Below are positions 10,530 to 21,910 of a stretch of 64,000 bases of DNA, one piece after another. Position 1 is the stretch's first letter. The number at the start of each line of letters is the position of its first letter. This DNA is from Camillea tinctor. Its lineage: Eukaryota > Ascomycota > Sordariomycetes > Xylariales > Xylariaceae. The stretch spans positions 1,289,664-1,353,663 of the forward strand of contig MU394051.1 in the NCBI GenBank assembly GCA_022578605.1, written 5' to 3'. The notes under the pieces were generated by a model, which saw nothing but the letters and a program-made list of their open reading frames with translations, searched no databases and was not told the origin of the DNA. The translations under genes were made by a program, and so were the position numbers.

Positions 10530-12892
10530 ATGGCTAAAGAAGCTTCAAACCCCCGAATATCCTTCCCCGGCCGACGCCATCATCATCACAACTACGGATT
10601 CCCCCCAGAAGCCTTTGACTACAACACGTTACCCGATGCCAATCGCAACTTCCTACCACCCGAGCACCTTGCAGCATTTGCCCAAGCTCTCAGCGCTCCA
10701 GATCCCATACACCCATCTGACGATGTTTCCTCCCCACGCATCCCCGACCGCAGCTCGCTTAGCCTCGAGCTTACGCGATCCGGCTCTGTCGTATCTGTTG
10801 ATGCTTCTGCTTCTGCTTCTAGCACCGGCCTACCTGCGTCCGTCGGTGCACAGCATGGCGCCCAGAGCAGCATGTTCATCACTGCACAGAACGACTGGGC
10901 CCCGGTAAACCAAAAGATCCCGAAACATGCACGGCGGCGGAGAAAGAAGAAGACGGTTATGGGCCGGCGCACTGTCGATGAGACGCGAGAGGGCTACCTG
11001 TACGGCCTATTGAAGTGGCCATTCTTCCTGTTTGTCGGTATGTGGATTATTGGCTTGGGCGCAACCTATCTGTGGACGCGACTGTACATATTCCTATACG
11101 AACAGTTCGTCACATTGCGCGGACAGCGGGAGAGGTTGCGGAAGAACATGAGGGCTACGAGCAGCTACCGTGACTGGGTTAAAGCAGCAAAGGAAATGGA
11201 TGCCTTCCTCGGGAACCAACACTGGAAGGAGGAAAACGAATTCGCTTACTATGACTCGAAAACTGTTCGTCGCGTCTGGGAACAAATCCGCAAGCATCGC
11301 AAAGCTGCTGAGGCGTTAGAAGCCCAAGGTTCGAGCTACCCTCAGAATGGATATGGGGCTGCGGAGGGCAACGACAACGATGCGAATGCTGTTGAGGATT
11401 TAAAGGCCTTGGTGGAAGCTTGCGTGAAGAGCAACTTTGTTGGAGTTGAGAATCCGAGGCTCTACAGCCAGACATATTACGGAACAAAGAACCTAGTCCA
11501 GAACTTCATTGATGAAAGTACGTATATGCCTATATATGCCTATCCCTCAAAACTACCTACCCGGTGGTTGTTTTATTGTGGCTAACGAGACCTATAGTGG
11601 AGAAAAGCACTCGGTTCCTGATGACTACCAAGCTGTTGCCTCCCGAGGAGAAGCGTGCCTTGTTCAAACGAATGCACGCAAATTTCGGAAGGACAGCGCT
11701 ATGCCTGTCTGGAGGTGCTGCGTTTGCCTACTACCATTTCGGAGTCATCAAGGCATTGCTCGAAGCCGATCTTATACCAGACGTCATCACGGGCACGAGT
11801 GGTGGCGCCCTAGTTGCTGCCTTAGTTGCAACACGGACGAATGATGAATTGAAACAGTTGTTGGTTCCGGCTCTGTCGTATAAAATGGAGGCCTGTTCTG
11901 AGCCCATCACCACCTGGTTCCCTAGGTGGTGGAAGTCGGGTGCCAGGTTCGACTCTGTTGACTGGGCTCGGCAGGCCAGCTGGTGGTCCCGTGGTTCCAT
12001 GACTTTCAGAGAAGCCTATGAACGCACTGGTCGGATTCTGAATGTTTCCTGTGTCCCGGCTGATCCTCATTCCCCAACCATCCTGTGCAACTATCTTACC
12101 GCCCCGGACTGTGTAATCTGGTCCGCCGTTCTGGCGTCGGCTGCCGTTCCGGGTATTCTTAACCCCGTCGTATTGATGATGAAAACCAAAGATGGATCAT
12201 TAGTACCGTTTTCATTCGGTCACAAATGGAAGGATGGAAGTTTGAGAACTGATATACCGATCAAGGCCCTTAACCTACATTTCAATGTCAACTTCACCAT
12301 TGTCAGTCAGGTCAACCCACACATTTCCCTGTTCTTCTTCTCGTCCAGGGGTACAGTAGGTTCCCCGGTCACCCATAGGAAAGGCCGGGGGTGGCGGGGT
12401 GGTTATCTGGGTTCTGCGACGGAACAGTACATCAAACTAGATCTTACCAAGTGGCTCAAGGTTTTGAAGCATTTAGAGCTGCTTCCGCGGCCCCTCGGTC
12501 AAGACTGGTCGCAGTTGTGGTTGCAGCAATTTAGCGGCACTATTACAATCTGGCCGCAGGCTCAGCCCTCTGATTTCTGGAAAATCCTCTCGGACCCCGA
12601 TGCTGATCGGTTAGCTCGCATGTTACACGAGGGTCAGCAGAGCACATTCCCTAAGCTCAAGTTCATCGAGAACCGGCTCAAGATAGAACGTTTGGTCGAG
12701 CAGGCCAGACGTGAAACGCGGTCAGGCGTGAGAAGGGGTAGCATTGAGAGTATAATCAGTGAGGAAAACCTACGCGGTCTCTTACGAGGCAGCACAGGCA
12801 CGGATGATGACTCTACGGAGCCAGACTTCGACGAAGAGGTCATAGAGGATGGAGACTTCGAAGACGCTGTAGAAGACGTCAAGGAGGATTAG
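10530..12892 (+). CDS. Patatin-like triacylglycerol lipase / phospholipase (Tgl3/4/5 type)
   Basis: Two exons, 10530-11517 and 11598-12892, encode 760 aa. A hydrophobic segment lies at about residues 162-195 (WPFFLFVGMWIIGLGATYLW), followed by the DUF3336-like region typical of this family and then the patatin domain. The oxyanion loop is GGAAFAYYHFG (about 370), the nucleophile elbow GTSGG has Ser near 395, and the catalytic-dyad Asp is probably in KDGSLRTDIP near 541. The following FNVNFTIVSQVNPHI is typical of yeast Tgl3/4/5 relatives. The C-terminus is acidic. Family members hydrolyse triacylglycerol and may act as lysophospholipid acyltransferases on lipid droplets or the ER. The exact substrate here is inferred, not shown. 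The intron (11518-11597) restores a single frame. Confidence 0.93.
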
Positions 12893-15164
12893 GAGGAGGT
12901 CAGCAAAATATGTAATTACTACTTTTCTCTCACACGCTCTCTCACCCTTACATTCAAACAGATGGCGTATTGTCTCGGGGTTAGGTCATCATTCGGAGTC
13001 TGGATTATGTTGGAACAACGGAACTACAAATTACCCTCAGCATTAGAAGTGGTCGTCCTTTGTTTTTTTTACCAATGGAGTATATGTATATGTGTAAATA
13101 TTAAGTATAGCATTGTCTAGGTTCATAAAGGAAGATACAAATAAATGGCTTTAGGTTTGCGTTACTCGATCTCGACATTTCATTATGCATGGTAACCTTC
13201 CATCACCTCGACGTACATAAGGGGTTAACAAGCAAGCAAGCAAGAAAATCTCGCTACACGGTTCTCGCTTAATGATCCCATCCCGGTTCGACGCGGACTA
13301 TTTTCATGGTTACCCATACATCACAGGATGATTGCTACCTACGTAACCCCGGTCAAGCCACTAACTTGGACAGTAGGTGTATATATCGCTCCCAAGCATT
13401 TGGGCTTTGAAATGAGGTTAGACAGAAAAAGAAACGGTACCTATGTTCTTCTCATAGTTATAGCACAGTTGAATCATCGTTAGGGGGCGTGAAACAACCA
13501 AAGCATATGTTAAGGCTTCGTGCTTCCTTCTTTTGATCGATCGGGACAAGTTCTGGTGTACATAGTCATACACCGTTAGTCAAGATTAGCGTAGATATTG
13601 TTCACTATGTATCGTATGCAGTTAAGTAGACAGACGCCTCGGGTAATCGTAAGGGGGAAAGGAGGAGGGGTTGTGGTAGAATAAGATCGTCTGTCCTTGA
13701 GAACTTCGGGCCATCTCCTCATGGTTAAGGAAGGCCTCTCTAGGTGAGCTACGTAACCTACAGAGGTTACGTATGTACATACCTACCACACTTTCCCGTC
13801 TGCTACCAACCGTCCGGATTCCTTCCACCCAGCCCCGTCCCCTGAGATGTTGTATCAATCGATCTAACCTAAATAGCTCTCCCATCTCTCTTCCTCTCTT
13901 TGGATACCACCCACTGCCCAGGCCGAACGAGGAAATCCGGTAAAAAAGGGCTGGCTGGGCAAGGACAATATTTGCATTGGAATCGCTGACCGGCCGGCCG
14001 GCCGCACGGCGCCGCAGCCTTTCTTTTTTTATCATATATCATGAGGCAAGGCACGGGTTACCCATCTGGCCCCGCCCTCGGCAATCGAAAATCATAGGTT
14101 GTGCTGGGTGACGAGTCACGGGTAGGAAGGGTACCTACAGTTTGTATGTCATTAGGCGGGTTATGTATGGTTATGAGCTCTACCACGACGCACAAAAAGG
14201 AAAAAAAAAGAAGAAGAAAAACGGAAGGGGAGAATGGAGAGATGAATTACCCTCCCCCCCTTTCTTCTCACTCCCCCTTTAGGCATTATTCCCTTCTTTT
14301 TCTTGCTTCTTGAGCTACTACATGTTTGTTGTTGTATCCGTTCTCCCCACCTTTTGAGCATTACGTGTTGCAGGTACGTGCTTTTCAGACCCCGGAGTTT
14401 GCCTCGTGAACTAATACTAGATAATGCAGGTGTAAGGTAGGTAGGTAGGTAAGTAAGGTAAGGCAAGGTAGTTCAAGATTACGGTTAGTGACCTCCCAGT
14501 TACAACATAGTTCAGAAAGACGTCGAAAGGGGAGGAAGGTAGGGTTCTTCCCTTGATGAAGAAGAAAAAAAATATCGTGTGCCCCCCCCTTGTCCCTCGT
14601 CTAGAAACTTGCTCACGCTTCCTCTAACACTGGCTTGGGCAATTCTTGTTCGATGACGATAGCTTTTGCCATAGTTAAATGATAGGAGTAACCTAGACTT
14701 CTCGATCGAGGCTGCGGGTTCGGTATGACTTCATTGTGTATCTATGTATGTATGCATGTATGTATGTATTCGCTCTGCCTAAAGTTTTGTTGCTTTTTCA
14801 GCGGCCCTTCACAGATGGGCGACCTCGGGAGGGCTAATGGTATCGTCATTATAAATCGTCACGGGAGCTTGTCTTCGACCGGAGCTGGCTCACTGCATTT
14901 TCCGTTTAATTATTCCTTTTTTTCGAAACGGATGACATATTGAAAATATAGTATGCGTATATTTTAACTCCACCGGCCTCTCAAGCGTATGTTCTAGCAA
15001 ACTCTCATTAGAGAACTATATGCGTTCTTACTTTTAAGTTACCTTACACCTTATCTAGGCTTACCTCTGAACTCGATACGAGACGGGTATTTTGAGGACT
15101 AAGGTGCTTAGTAGAAAGGAGAATAAGGAAATAGGAGGAAGCGGAAGCATTTGCGTGATAGGCT
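12893..15164. other. Intergenic, 2.3 kb, no gene supported
   Basis: Contains a (CAAG) short repeat (about 13229-13244), a GC palindrome of repeated GGCC (about 13989-14004), a (GTAG)n tract (about 14436-14470) and poly-purine patches. A 137-codon minus-strand frame at 13622-14035 shows no recognisable domain and is not called. Confidence 0.5.
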
Positions 15165-16353
15165 ATGGAGAGCATATCTGTCAACGATGGTGTTGCTACG
15201 GCTCAGCCTGAGTATGACCCAAACTTCACGGCCAGCGTCATCGCGGCCACCGGTCCGAACGCCAACCCTCGCCTAAAGGAGATCATGCCGAGCCTGATAC
15301 GGCATCTTCATGACTTCGCGCGCGAGGTAGACCTCACAGTGGACGAGTGGACAGCCGGCGTTGAGATGGTGAGTCTGACGATATTTCCATCAACCCCCGC
15401 CCCTTAATTCTATTCGGGATTTTGGTATGGATAGTTGGTTGTTTTGGCATGATCCCCTAGAAAAAAAAAAGAAAGATACTAGCATATGCCTACCTATTTA
15501 TTGTACGCATGTCTCTTCCTTTTGGGACTCGGGAAATGAATAAAAAGGGAAAACGGGCGGGGGGCTGAGACAACCTTCACAGATCAACGAAGCAGGCCGC
15601 ATGTCCACGGACCGGCGCAACGAGACGCAGCTCCTCTGCGACGTCCTCGGCCTCGAGTCCCTCGTCGACGAGATCACATCCAAGCAGCTTCTCCTCCGCG
15701 GCAACAGCGGGCACCCTTCTTCTTCTCCTTCTTCTTCTGCGGCACCCACCCCCTCCGCCATCCTAGGCCCGTTCTACCGCGCCGACGCGCCGGTGCTGCC
15801 GAACGGGAGCAGCATCGTGTCCCCGTCGGTGCCGTGGTACGCCGTGGCCGCACCGCTGCTCGCGCGCGTATCGGGGCGCGTGCTCTCCTCTTCCTCTGCG
15901 CCGATCCCCGGCGCCACCGTGGACGTCTGGCTCGCGGGCCCCAACGGGCTCTACGAGCAGCAGGACGACCAGCAGCCGGACATGAACCTGCGGGGGCGGT
16001 TCCGCACCGACGACGAGGGCCGCTACGCGCTGTGCTGCTTGCGCCCCACCGCGTACCCGATCCCGGACGACGGGCCCGCGGGGCGCCTCCTCGCCCTGCT
16101 CGACCGGCACCCCTTCCGCCCCGCGCACATACACTTCATCGTGTCGGCGGCGGGGCGGCGCACGCTGGTCACGCAGGTTTTTGACGCGGAGGATGAGAGG
16201 GTTACGGGAGAGGGGCAAGGGGACGCGGTGTTTGCGGTGAAGAGGGAGCTGGTTGTGAGGTTTAGGGAAAGGGTGAGGGGTGGGGAGGAGGATGGGGATG
16301 GACCGAAGGTGAGGTGGGAGTTGGAGTATGATTTTTATTTGGGGGAGGAGTGA
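15165..16353 (+). CDS. Intradiol ring-cleavage dioxygenase (catechol/hydroxyquinol 1,2-dioxygenase type)
   Basis: Two exons, 15165-15368 and 15583-16353, encode 324 aa. The N-terminal dimerisation helices (NPRLKEIMPSLIRHLHDFAREV; INEAGRMSTDRRNE) precede the catalytic beta-sandwich (ILGPFYRADAP). The predicted Fe(III) ligands are Tyr192 (GLYEQQ), Tyr226 (AYPIPDD), His250 and His252 (HIHF). Their spacing (34, 24, 2) nearly matches the known Y-Y-H-H pattern of catechol 1,2-dioxygenases. MNLRGRF after the first ligand is common in hydroxyquinol enzymes. It would cleave an aromatic diol between its hydroxyls to a muconate-type acid in aromatic catabolism. No other catabolic gene is adjacent. Exon 2 is very GC-rich to about 16180, then becomes G/purine-rich toward the stop. 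Confidence 0.93.
16265..16285 (+). other. G-quadruplex candidate inside the dioxygenase coding end
   Basis: The run GGG-AAA-GGG-TGA-GGGG-T-GGGG is a textbook four-run motif with loops of 3, 3 and 1 bases, on the coding strand about 70-90 bp before the stop codon. More G-runs continue to about 16470. Confidence 0.5.
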
Positions 16354-17829
16354 GTGGGAAGGGGGCTTTGAGTCTTCTAGGTACCTTTTTTTTTATAGGG
16401 AAAAGGGGGCAATGTGGGAGGAGTTGAGGACGGACCGACTTTGAGAGGGGGTAAAAAGGGGGAAAAGGGAAAAAAAAATTAGAAATGTGAGCACGCATAA
16501 AAAGGGGTAAAGAAAGATTACAAGAAAAGATAGTTGGACTTTGGGCTACCTCGGGGTTTGCTATACCTAGATGATGAGATGGAATTGTTAAAAGGGGGGC
16601 CATGTGTAGGTATGTGACTACTTACCTGGTAACCAGCTAGGTTAAAGGGGTTTTTGTTACCTTTGCTACCCTAGGATTTACCAAATAGAAATTTATTTCT
16701 TTACATTATTGATTTACATCAGATACTATTTGATGGAAGAAGCAGAAATAGATTATATGTTTGGTCAGTATTAAATGACGTGGAAAAAGGAGGTGGGTTT
16801 ACTATTAGTATTAGGTACAACACCTGCCGAGGTATTCACCATCGACTTACATACCTAACCTAGTAAGTTACATAGTTATCGGACTGGCATCAGGTTTATT
16901 ATTCAAGCTAGGTACTATAATTACGCATAAGAATAACCACGGGGGTCATTTCTCCCATTCATAGGAAGATGGCGAGTTTACTACTTACTGCTTATTACTG
17001 ACCTGATAATAATAATAATAAAAATATAAAATATAAAAAATAAAACACCTAGGGATTATCATATTGGGTTGGGGCAGCGTCAAAGATTAGGTAGGTAGGT
17101 GTTGTCATGCTGATGCTGGTTGAGAGCAAAAGTTCAAGCCCGGAATGGTCCGGGATTTATTTGGATAGGTTTTGCTGGCAATATACCTAGTATACAATTA
17201 ATATAAAACAGGACACGCTCTTGAATGTGGTTTGATTGTTGTAGAAAGTTATGAGATAAGAGTTGACTTTGACTCTGGTCCACGGCTGTTAATGGATGTA
17301 AGTGAGAAGTGACCTAATACAACAACAACCTTATGTGGCTACTATGTACTTAGTAATGAGCTAAGCTAATAAATGGGTTTGGGGGCAAGAAGTACTGTAG
17401 GTATGTACAGTACATACATGCACACTACTTAGGTAGGTACTAGGTTAGGTACTGTACATACTGATACCCCTGCAATCCCTGCAGATAATAATTGAAGATG
17501 TGGCCTTGTTGTGCCTTGCAGTGGCAATCCAATGGAATGCAGCGAACCCCGAACCCACTAAAAGATCTTCTTTTCTTTCCCCTACCAACTTTATTTTTTT
17601 TACTACCCAAGAGAGAGAACTTCAACTCAACGATTCTTAATATCTACTAGGTTAGGTACTTACATCTATGTTTTCTAGGTGTAAACTAAATAATGTTTCT
17701 TCTCTTGTAATAACCTAATCTAACCTGTACTTTTTTTCTTACATTTTTTTCTTTTTTTATTCTCTGGGTCTTTTTTATTAATCAATTCATTTCTCTCTTA
17801 TATAATTTGTCTCTATCTCGCTTCCAGCC
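16354..17829. other. Intergenic between dioxygenase and SEC12
   Basis: No gene seen. Purine-rich to about 16550, then AT-rich with an AAT/AAAAT patch (about 17006-17045) and many TAGGTA/TACATA motifs (17395-17460). The 120 bases before SEC12 are CT-rich and hold TATATAA near 17799, about 30 bases before the ATG. Confidence 0.5.
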
Positions 17830-19814
17830 ATGGTGAACCAAATCCCTTGCGCCAAGATCACACTCTCCTACCCTCTCTACGGTTGCGCCTTTGATCCCAC
17901 AGACGCGAGTCAACTTATCGTAGGTGGTGGTGGAGGACCAGGACGTAACGGAGTGGGCAATAAAATCGTAAGATGCATTATATATTCATTATATATCTAT
18001 CTTGACCAGCCTTGACCAGCCTCCTCCCCCCCCTTCTCTCCCCTCCCTCTCCCCTCTCCCCCAACATAACATCGTGTTGCTCGTACATAAGCTACATAAG
18101 CTAACCAAATCTGCGAACCCGCCCCCTCTTCCCCCCCCTTGCTGTATAGTCTCTCCTCAACACCTCCGATCCGGAACAGGTTGTAGAACTTGCCGATCTT
18201 GAATTGAGCCCTAACGAAGATAATGTCACCTCCCTCGCCGTCGGCCCGCGCAAGGATAGAAACCTCACCGTTTTCGCCGGTGTCAACTCGGGCCCTGACG
18301 ACATTAAGAAGGGGAAAAACCAACACTTCCGCATTCTCAGCATCCACCAGCCCGGCAAGGCGGCTAAGAGTAGCGGTGTGAAAATCTCCGAGGTCGCCCG
18401 CGAAACGTTGTTCGTGCATAAGGACGCCGACACCTACCAGAGGATCCTCCGCCTCTCCCACCCTTACCAAGGTTTCCCCCAGCTCGGTGCCGTCGCCACA
18501 GGTCTATCTAAGGATCCCCAGGTTGCCCTCTTCGATGTGCCCGGCTCTGGAGCTGTGAGGTGGAAACTCCGGGGCAGGTTGGATATTCCCAAGGAAGCCA
18601 TGGATCTAGATGTCGTGCAGACCGGGCCTGACACCTATCAGCTCGCATACTGTGATGACCATGAGATATTTACCGTCGAGGTGTCCAAGACGGGCGTCTC
18701 GGACCCTAAGTGCGTCTACGCCATCCCGCCCGACGAGGGACAGCCCACCAAAGCGTCGTTCAAATCCCTGCGCTATCTCACCCCCGGATTCCTGATCACT
18801 GTGGTCAACCAACCGAAGTCGGGAGGTGTCGCTCTGCACGGATACCGGCTGCCCACCGAGGAGCAGGGCCATGCACGGTTGTCAATCAAGGCCAAACTGC
18901 CCCATACAGTGTCCAAGGCCACCGGTCTGGCAGTGAGGAACCTGTCGCCCGTGCAGTCGCCCGTCGAGAAGCAAGGCGAGGCCCAATTCGTCGTGGCTGT
19001 TGCCGGCAACGATTCGTCGATATCCCTCTTCACCCTGGAGCATAAGGCCGCCGCAAGCGTGGAGCTATTGGCTGATCTTGCGCCTTTCCAAGTCCTCAAA
19101 TCCGTTCACCCCTCTAACATAACTGGCCTTTCCTTCTCCGCTTTCACGCCGCCCAAGGGCTCCTCTAAATCGCCCACCGAGCTCTCGGTTAAGCTCGCCA
19201 GCGTGGCCGTGGGCTTTACTACCGTTGTGCACAGCATACCGCTGAAAAAACACGTCGACAAGTCTGCCCCCGCGAGGAAGGGCGGGCCCCCAAAGCAGTC
19301 CCGCTATGTCGTTGCCCTGAAATCTCAGGGCGAGTCCCCGGTAACCGTCATCACCCTAGTCACCATTGTAGCCTTGGTCCTCGCCCTCATTGGGCAAGTC
19401 TTCCTGGAGGCCAAGGGGCTTACCGAACCAAGACTCGGTGCTAAAAACTTCCTCCCAGCTTCGTGGACTATCCCGTTGCGAAAAGGTCCAGTGCTTGGCT
19501 CCAAGTCGATTGGTGACCTGCTATCCGATATCAGACCACATCATACGCAACAGCTTATTATCCGGCATGATGAAGATGCGGTCGCGGTAGGTCCGGATGG
19601 ACTACCTAATCTTCACGTCGGCATCCACGATGAAGAGAAGCATGGCCCTGCTACCTCGTGGGAAAATCTTGACGCCACTGCTCAAGATCTTTGGAAGGAC
19701 CGGCTCAAGAAGTCAGGCCATTGGGTTGAAGACATGGGCGAGGCTATATTCAAAGGTGTCCTATTTGGCGAGATAGGCGGTGCCATTGGCAACATTGTGG
19801 GCGAAGCACTATGA
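17830..19814 (+). CDS. SEC12: Sec12-type guanine nucleotide exchange factor for Sar1
   Basis: Two exons, 17830-17967 and 18150-19814, encode 600 aa. The N-terminal beta-propeller begins ITLSYPLYGCAFDP and carries the glycine-rich loop GGGGGPGRNGVGNK, the counterpart of the potassium-binding catalytic loop of yeast Sec12. A single membrane segment (VTVITLVTIVALVLALIGQV, about 442-463) separates the cytosolic propeller from a lumenal tail of about 140 aa. This is the Sec12 topology. It activates Sar1 by GDP release at ER exit sites, the first step of COPII assembly. Its substrate GTPase is encoded in the same window at 8126-9293, same strand. The intron (17968-18149) is strongly pyrimidine-rich. 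Confidence 0.93.
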
Positions 19815-21910
19815 TAAGATTACGAAGTCATTCATGAAGCATTTGGGAGTTTAGGGGGTTTCTGTTCAACATGAAAAAAAGGGGACAGAGTTTTACGATC
19901 AAAAGGCAACGCATTTGTTTTTACTTGTCTGTATGATGAAAGTATGTGCAGATATGGAACCAGAAAAATCATCATGCAATACTAAAACGTCATCTAAACA
20001 AAATATAAATAAAAAAAAGTATTACATTGCATTACAACTGGGTCGTTTCACATAACATGTGACCAATCACTCAAGCCAGCTCTTCCTGGTAATGTATAAT
20101 GGCTGCAGCTAAGCATGTGATCCGTCGTTGTCGAATAGCAGTCGAGCTCACAAGGCACCTACATATAGGAGGTATCCAGATTCCTGCAATAAGCGGGTTT
20201 CGGCCTAGTATTTTCGTCTTCGCTGATAATCTGGTTGCTTTAATTACCAAGGACTTAGGAACACACTACCACTCATCAGGGAACCAGATGTGATGGTGGC
20301 ATTAGACACTCAACACCGTCGATGCTATCGATCCTACAGCTATCCTGGATTATCCATGCTCGTTACTCTTATTCCCACCCCTTATCTTCTTCTGCTTCGA
20401 TAAGCCAGTTGCTCCCTGCTAGGTAAACGCCATCTCCATAGTGCCGTTAGCCACACGCGCAGCACTACCCATGATCCCTACTACTACTACTATGCATACA
20501 TATATATGCACGTAGAAAGAAATATCACTCGTACTCTGTTGCCCCTGTTTCATCGAGATATGCGAAAAGGTGAGGAATGTATGGCAATGGTGTGGTTTGG
20601 TTGGAGGAGGAAAGGGGAAGGGGGGTTAGTTATCTTTTCTAGAATATATACCTACCCTACCTAGGTATCTATCTATTAGAACTACATATATTACAGTAGA
20701 TCTAGTTGACCGAGCCATTCCTAGAAGCCAAACCCCCCTCCCTGCTATTAGTCCTGGATAGGTGTAGGTTTGAGAAAAATGCTATCAAGTTCACCTTCAC
20801 CGGTCTCTTCGCCAAACTGACCTACGACGTTTCCTGACACAAGGTCAAGCCGCATGCGAATGTGCGAGGAGCCCTAGTGCGCTTTGATGGTAACTTGATT
20901 CGATTGACTATTCAGCTGAGGCCGCTTATAGACTCTCACGACTATGGCTTCCCCACGCATTGACATATGTTCCCTATGTCGTATAGTTACAAACCCTGCA
21001 TGTTAGTGAATACGACTGGATACATGAATAAGCTAATATCTTCTATTATGATTTTATTTCATATTTACTAAGTACTCGCTGGCTCTACCCCTTTGCTTAT
21101 AGAAGAAATTAAACCATGCATTTCTCATATATTATACCATTCAATAATCTAAGGAGAAAGAGCGTGATGCTCAGTAACCACCACCCTCACTAGTTTGCTA
21201 GTCATTAGGGAGGAATTCATTGGCGAAGGAATAGTATAGATACTTTGAGTAGATATTGAGGGAATATATGATAGTATAACGAGAGAGAAAAACACATAAC
21301 AACATAAAGACAGTAATAAGTGAAACCAGTCCTCCTTTACTTGCCCGAATCAGCTCTAAAAGCTCCTCCTTTTTTTTCTTCTTCTCGTATATTATCCAAC
21401 TCTTGCAGTGCAGTTATTTCACTGAGGTATCCAACTCTAAGCGGAGGTATATCTATTGTAATGACAAAAAACTATGCTAATTGTATTGTAATGCCCTTAG
21501 ATTCGAAGAAAATAAAAAGGGAGTGTAAATAGTGAGTACGCCTCTTGTTCCCAATGCTAAATGCCCGACCAATCTCATCTTGCAGGCACAGCCCCCCAGT
21601 ATACCGTGGCTGATCTGATCGATGAGTGTGGCCTGGGATTTGGGATGAAACCATTGATGTTTGGTTTCATACACATATGACGACGCCTATGAGTCTGGGT
21701 TGCTCCAGGCCACCATTTAGAAAAAATAAGGGGGAAAAAGGTATATATATCAAAATGAATAATATTGGGCGGGATATAATAAAGAAGAAATAGCAAAAAT
21801 GAGCTAGAAAGGCAGAGAGATATTCTGCCGTCATTACATCGTAGTTTCAAATTCGCAATGCTGGGTATCGTTGGAATTGTATCACCAAACCATAAAGTAG
21901 GACATGTCGT
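19815..21910. other. Intergenic between SEC12 and noxR (convergent)
   Basis: The two flanking genes point toward each other, so this is 3'-to-3' DNA. No frame with a recognisable product. TACCTACCCTACCTAGGTA-like motifs occur at about 20649-20668. Confidence 0.5.

Noticed and set aside
13622..14035. 137-codon minus-strand frame
   Set aside because: No recognisable family, no codon bias, lies in intergenic DNA.
15763..16218. 151-codon frame antisense to the dioxygenase
   Set aside because: Arg/Gly/Val-rich shadow caused by high GC3 of the real gene.
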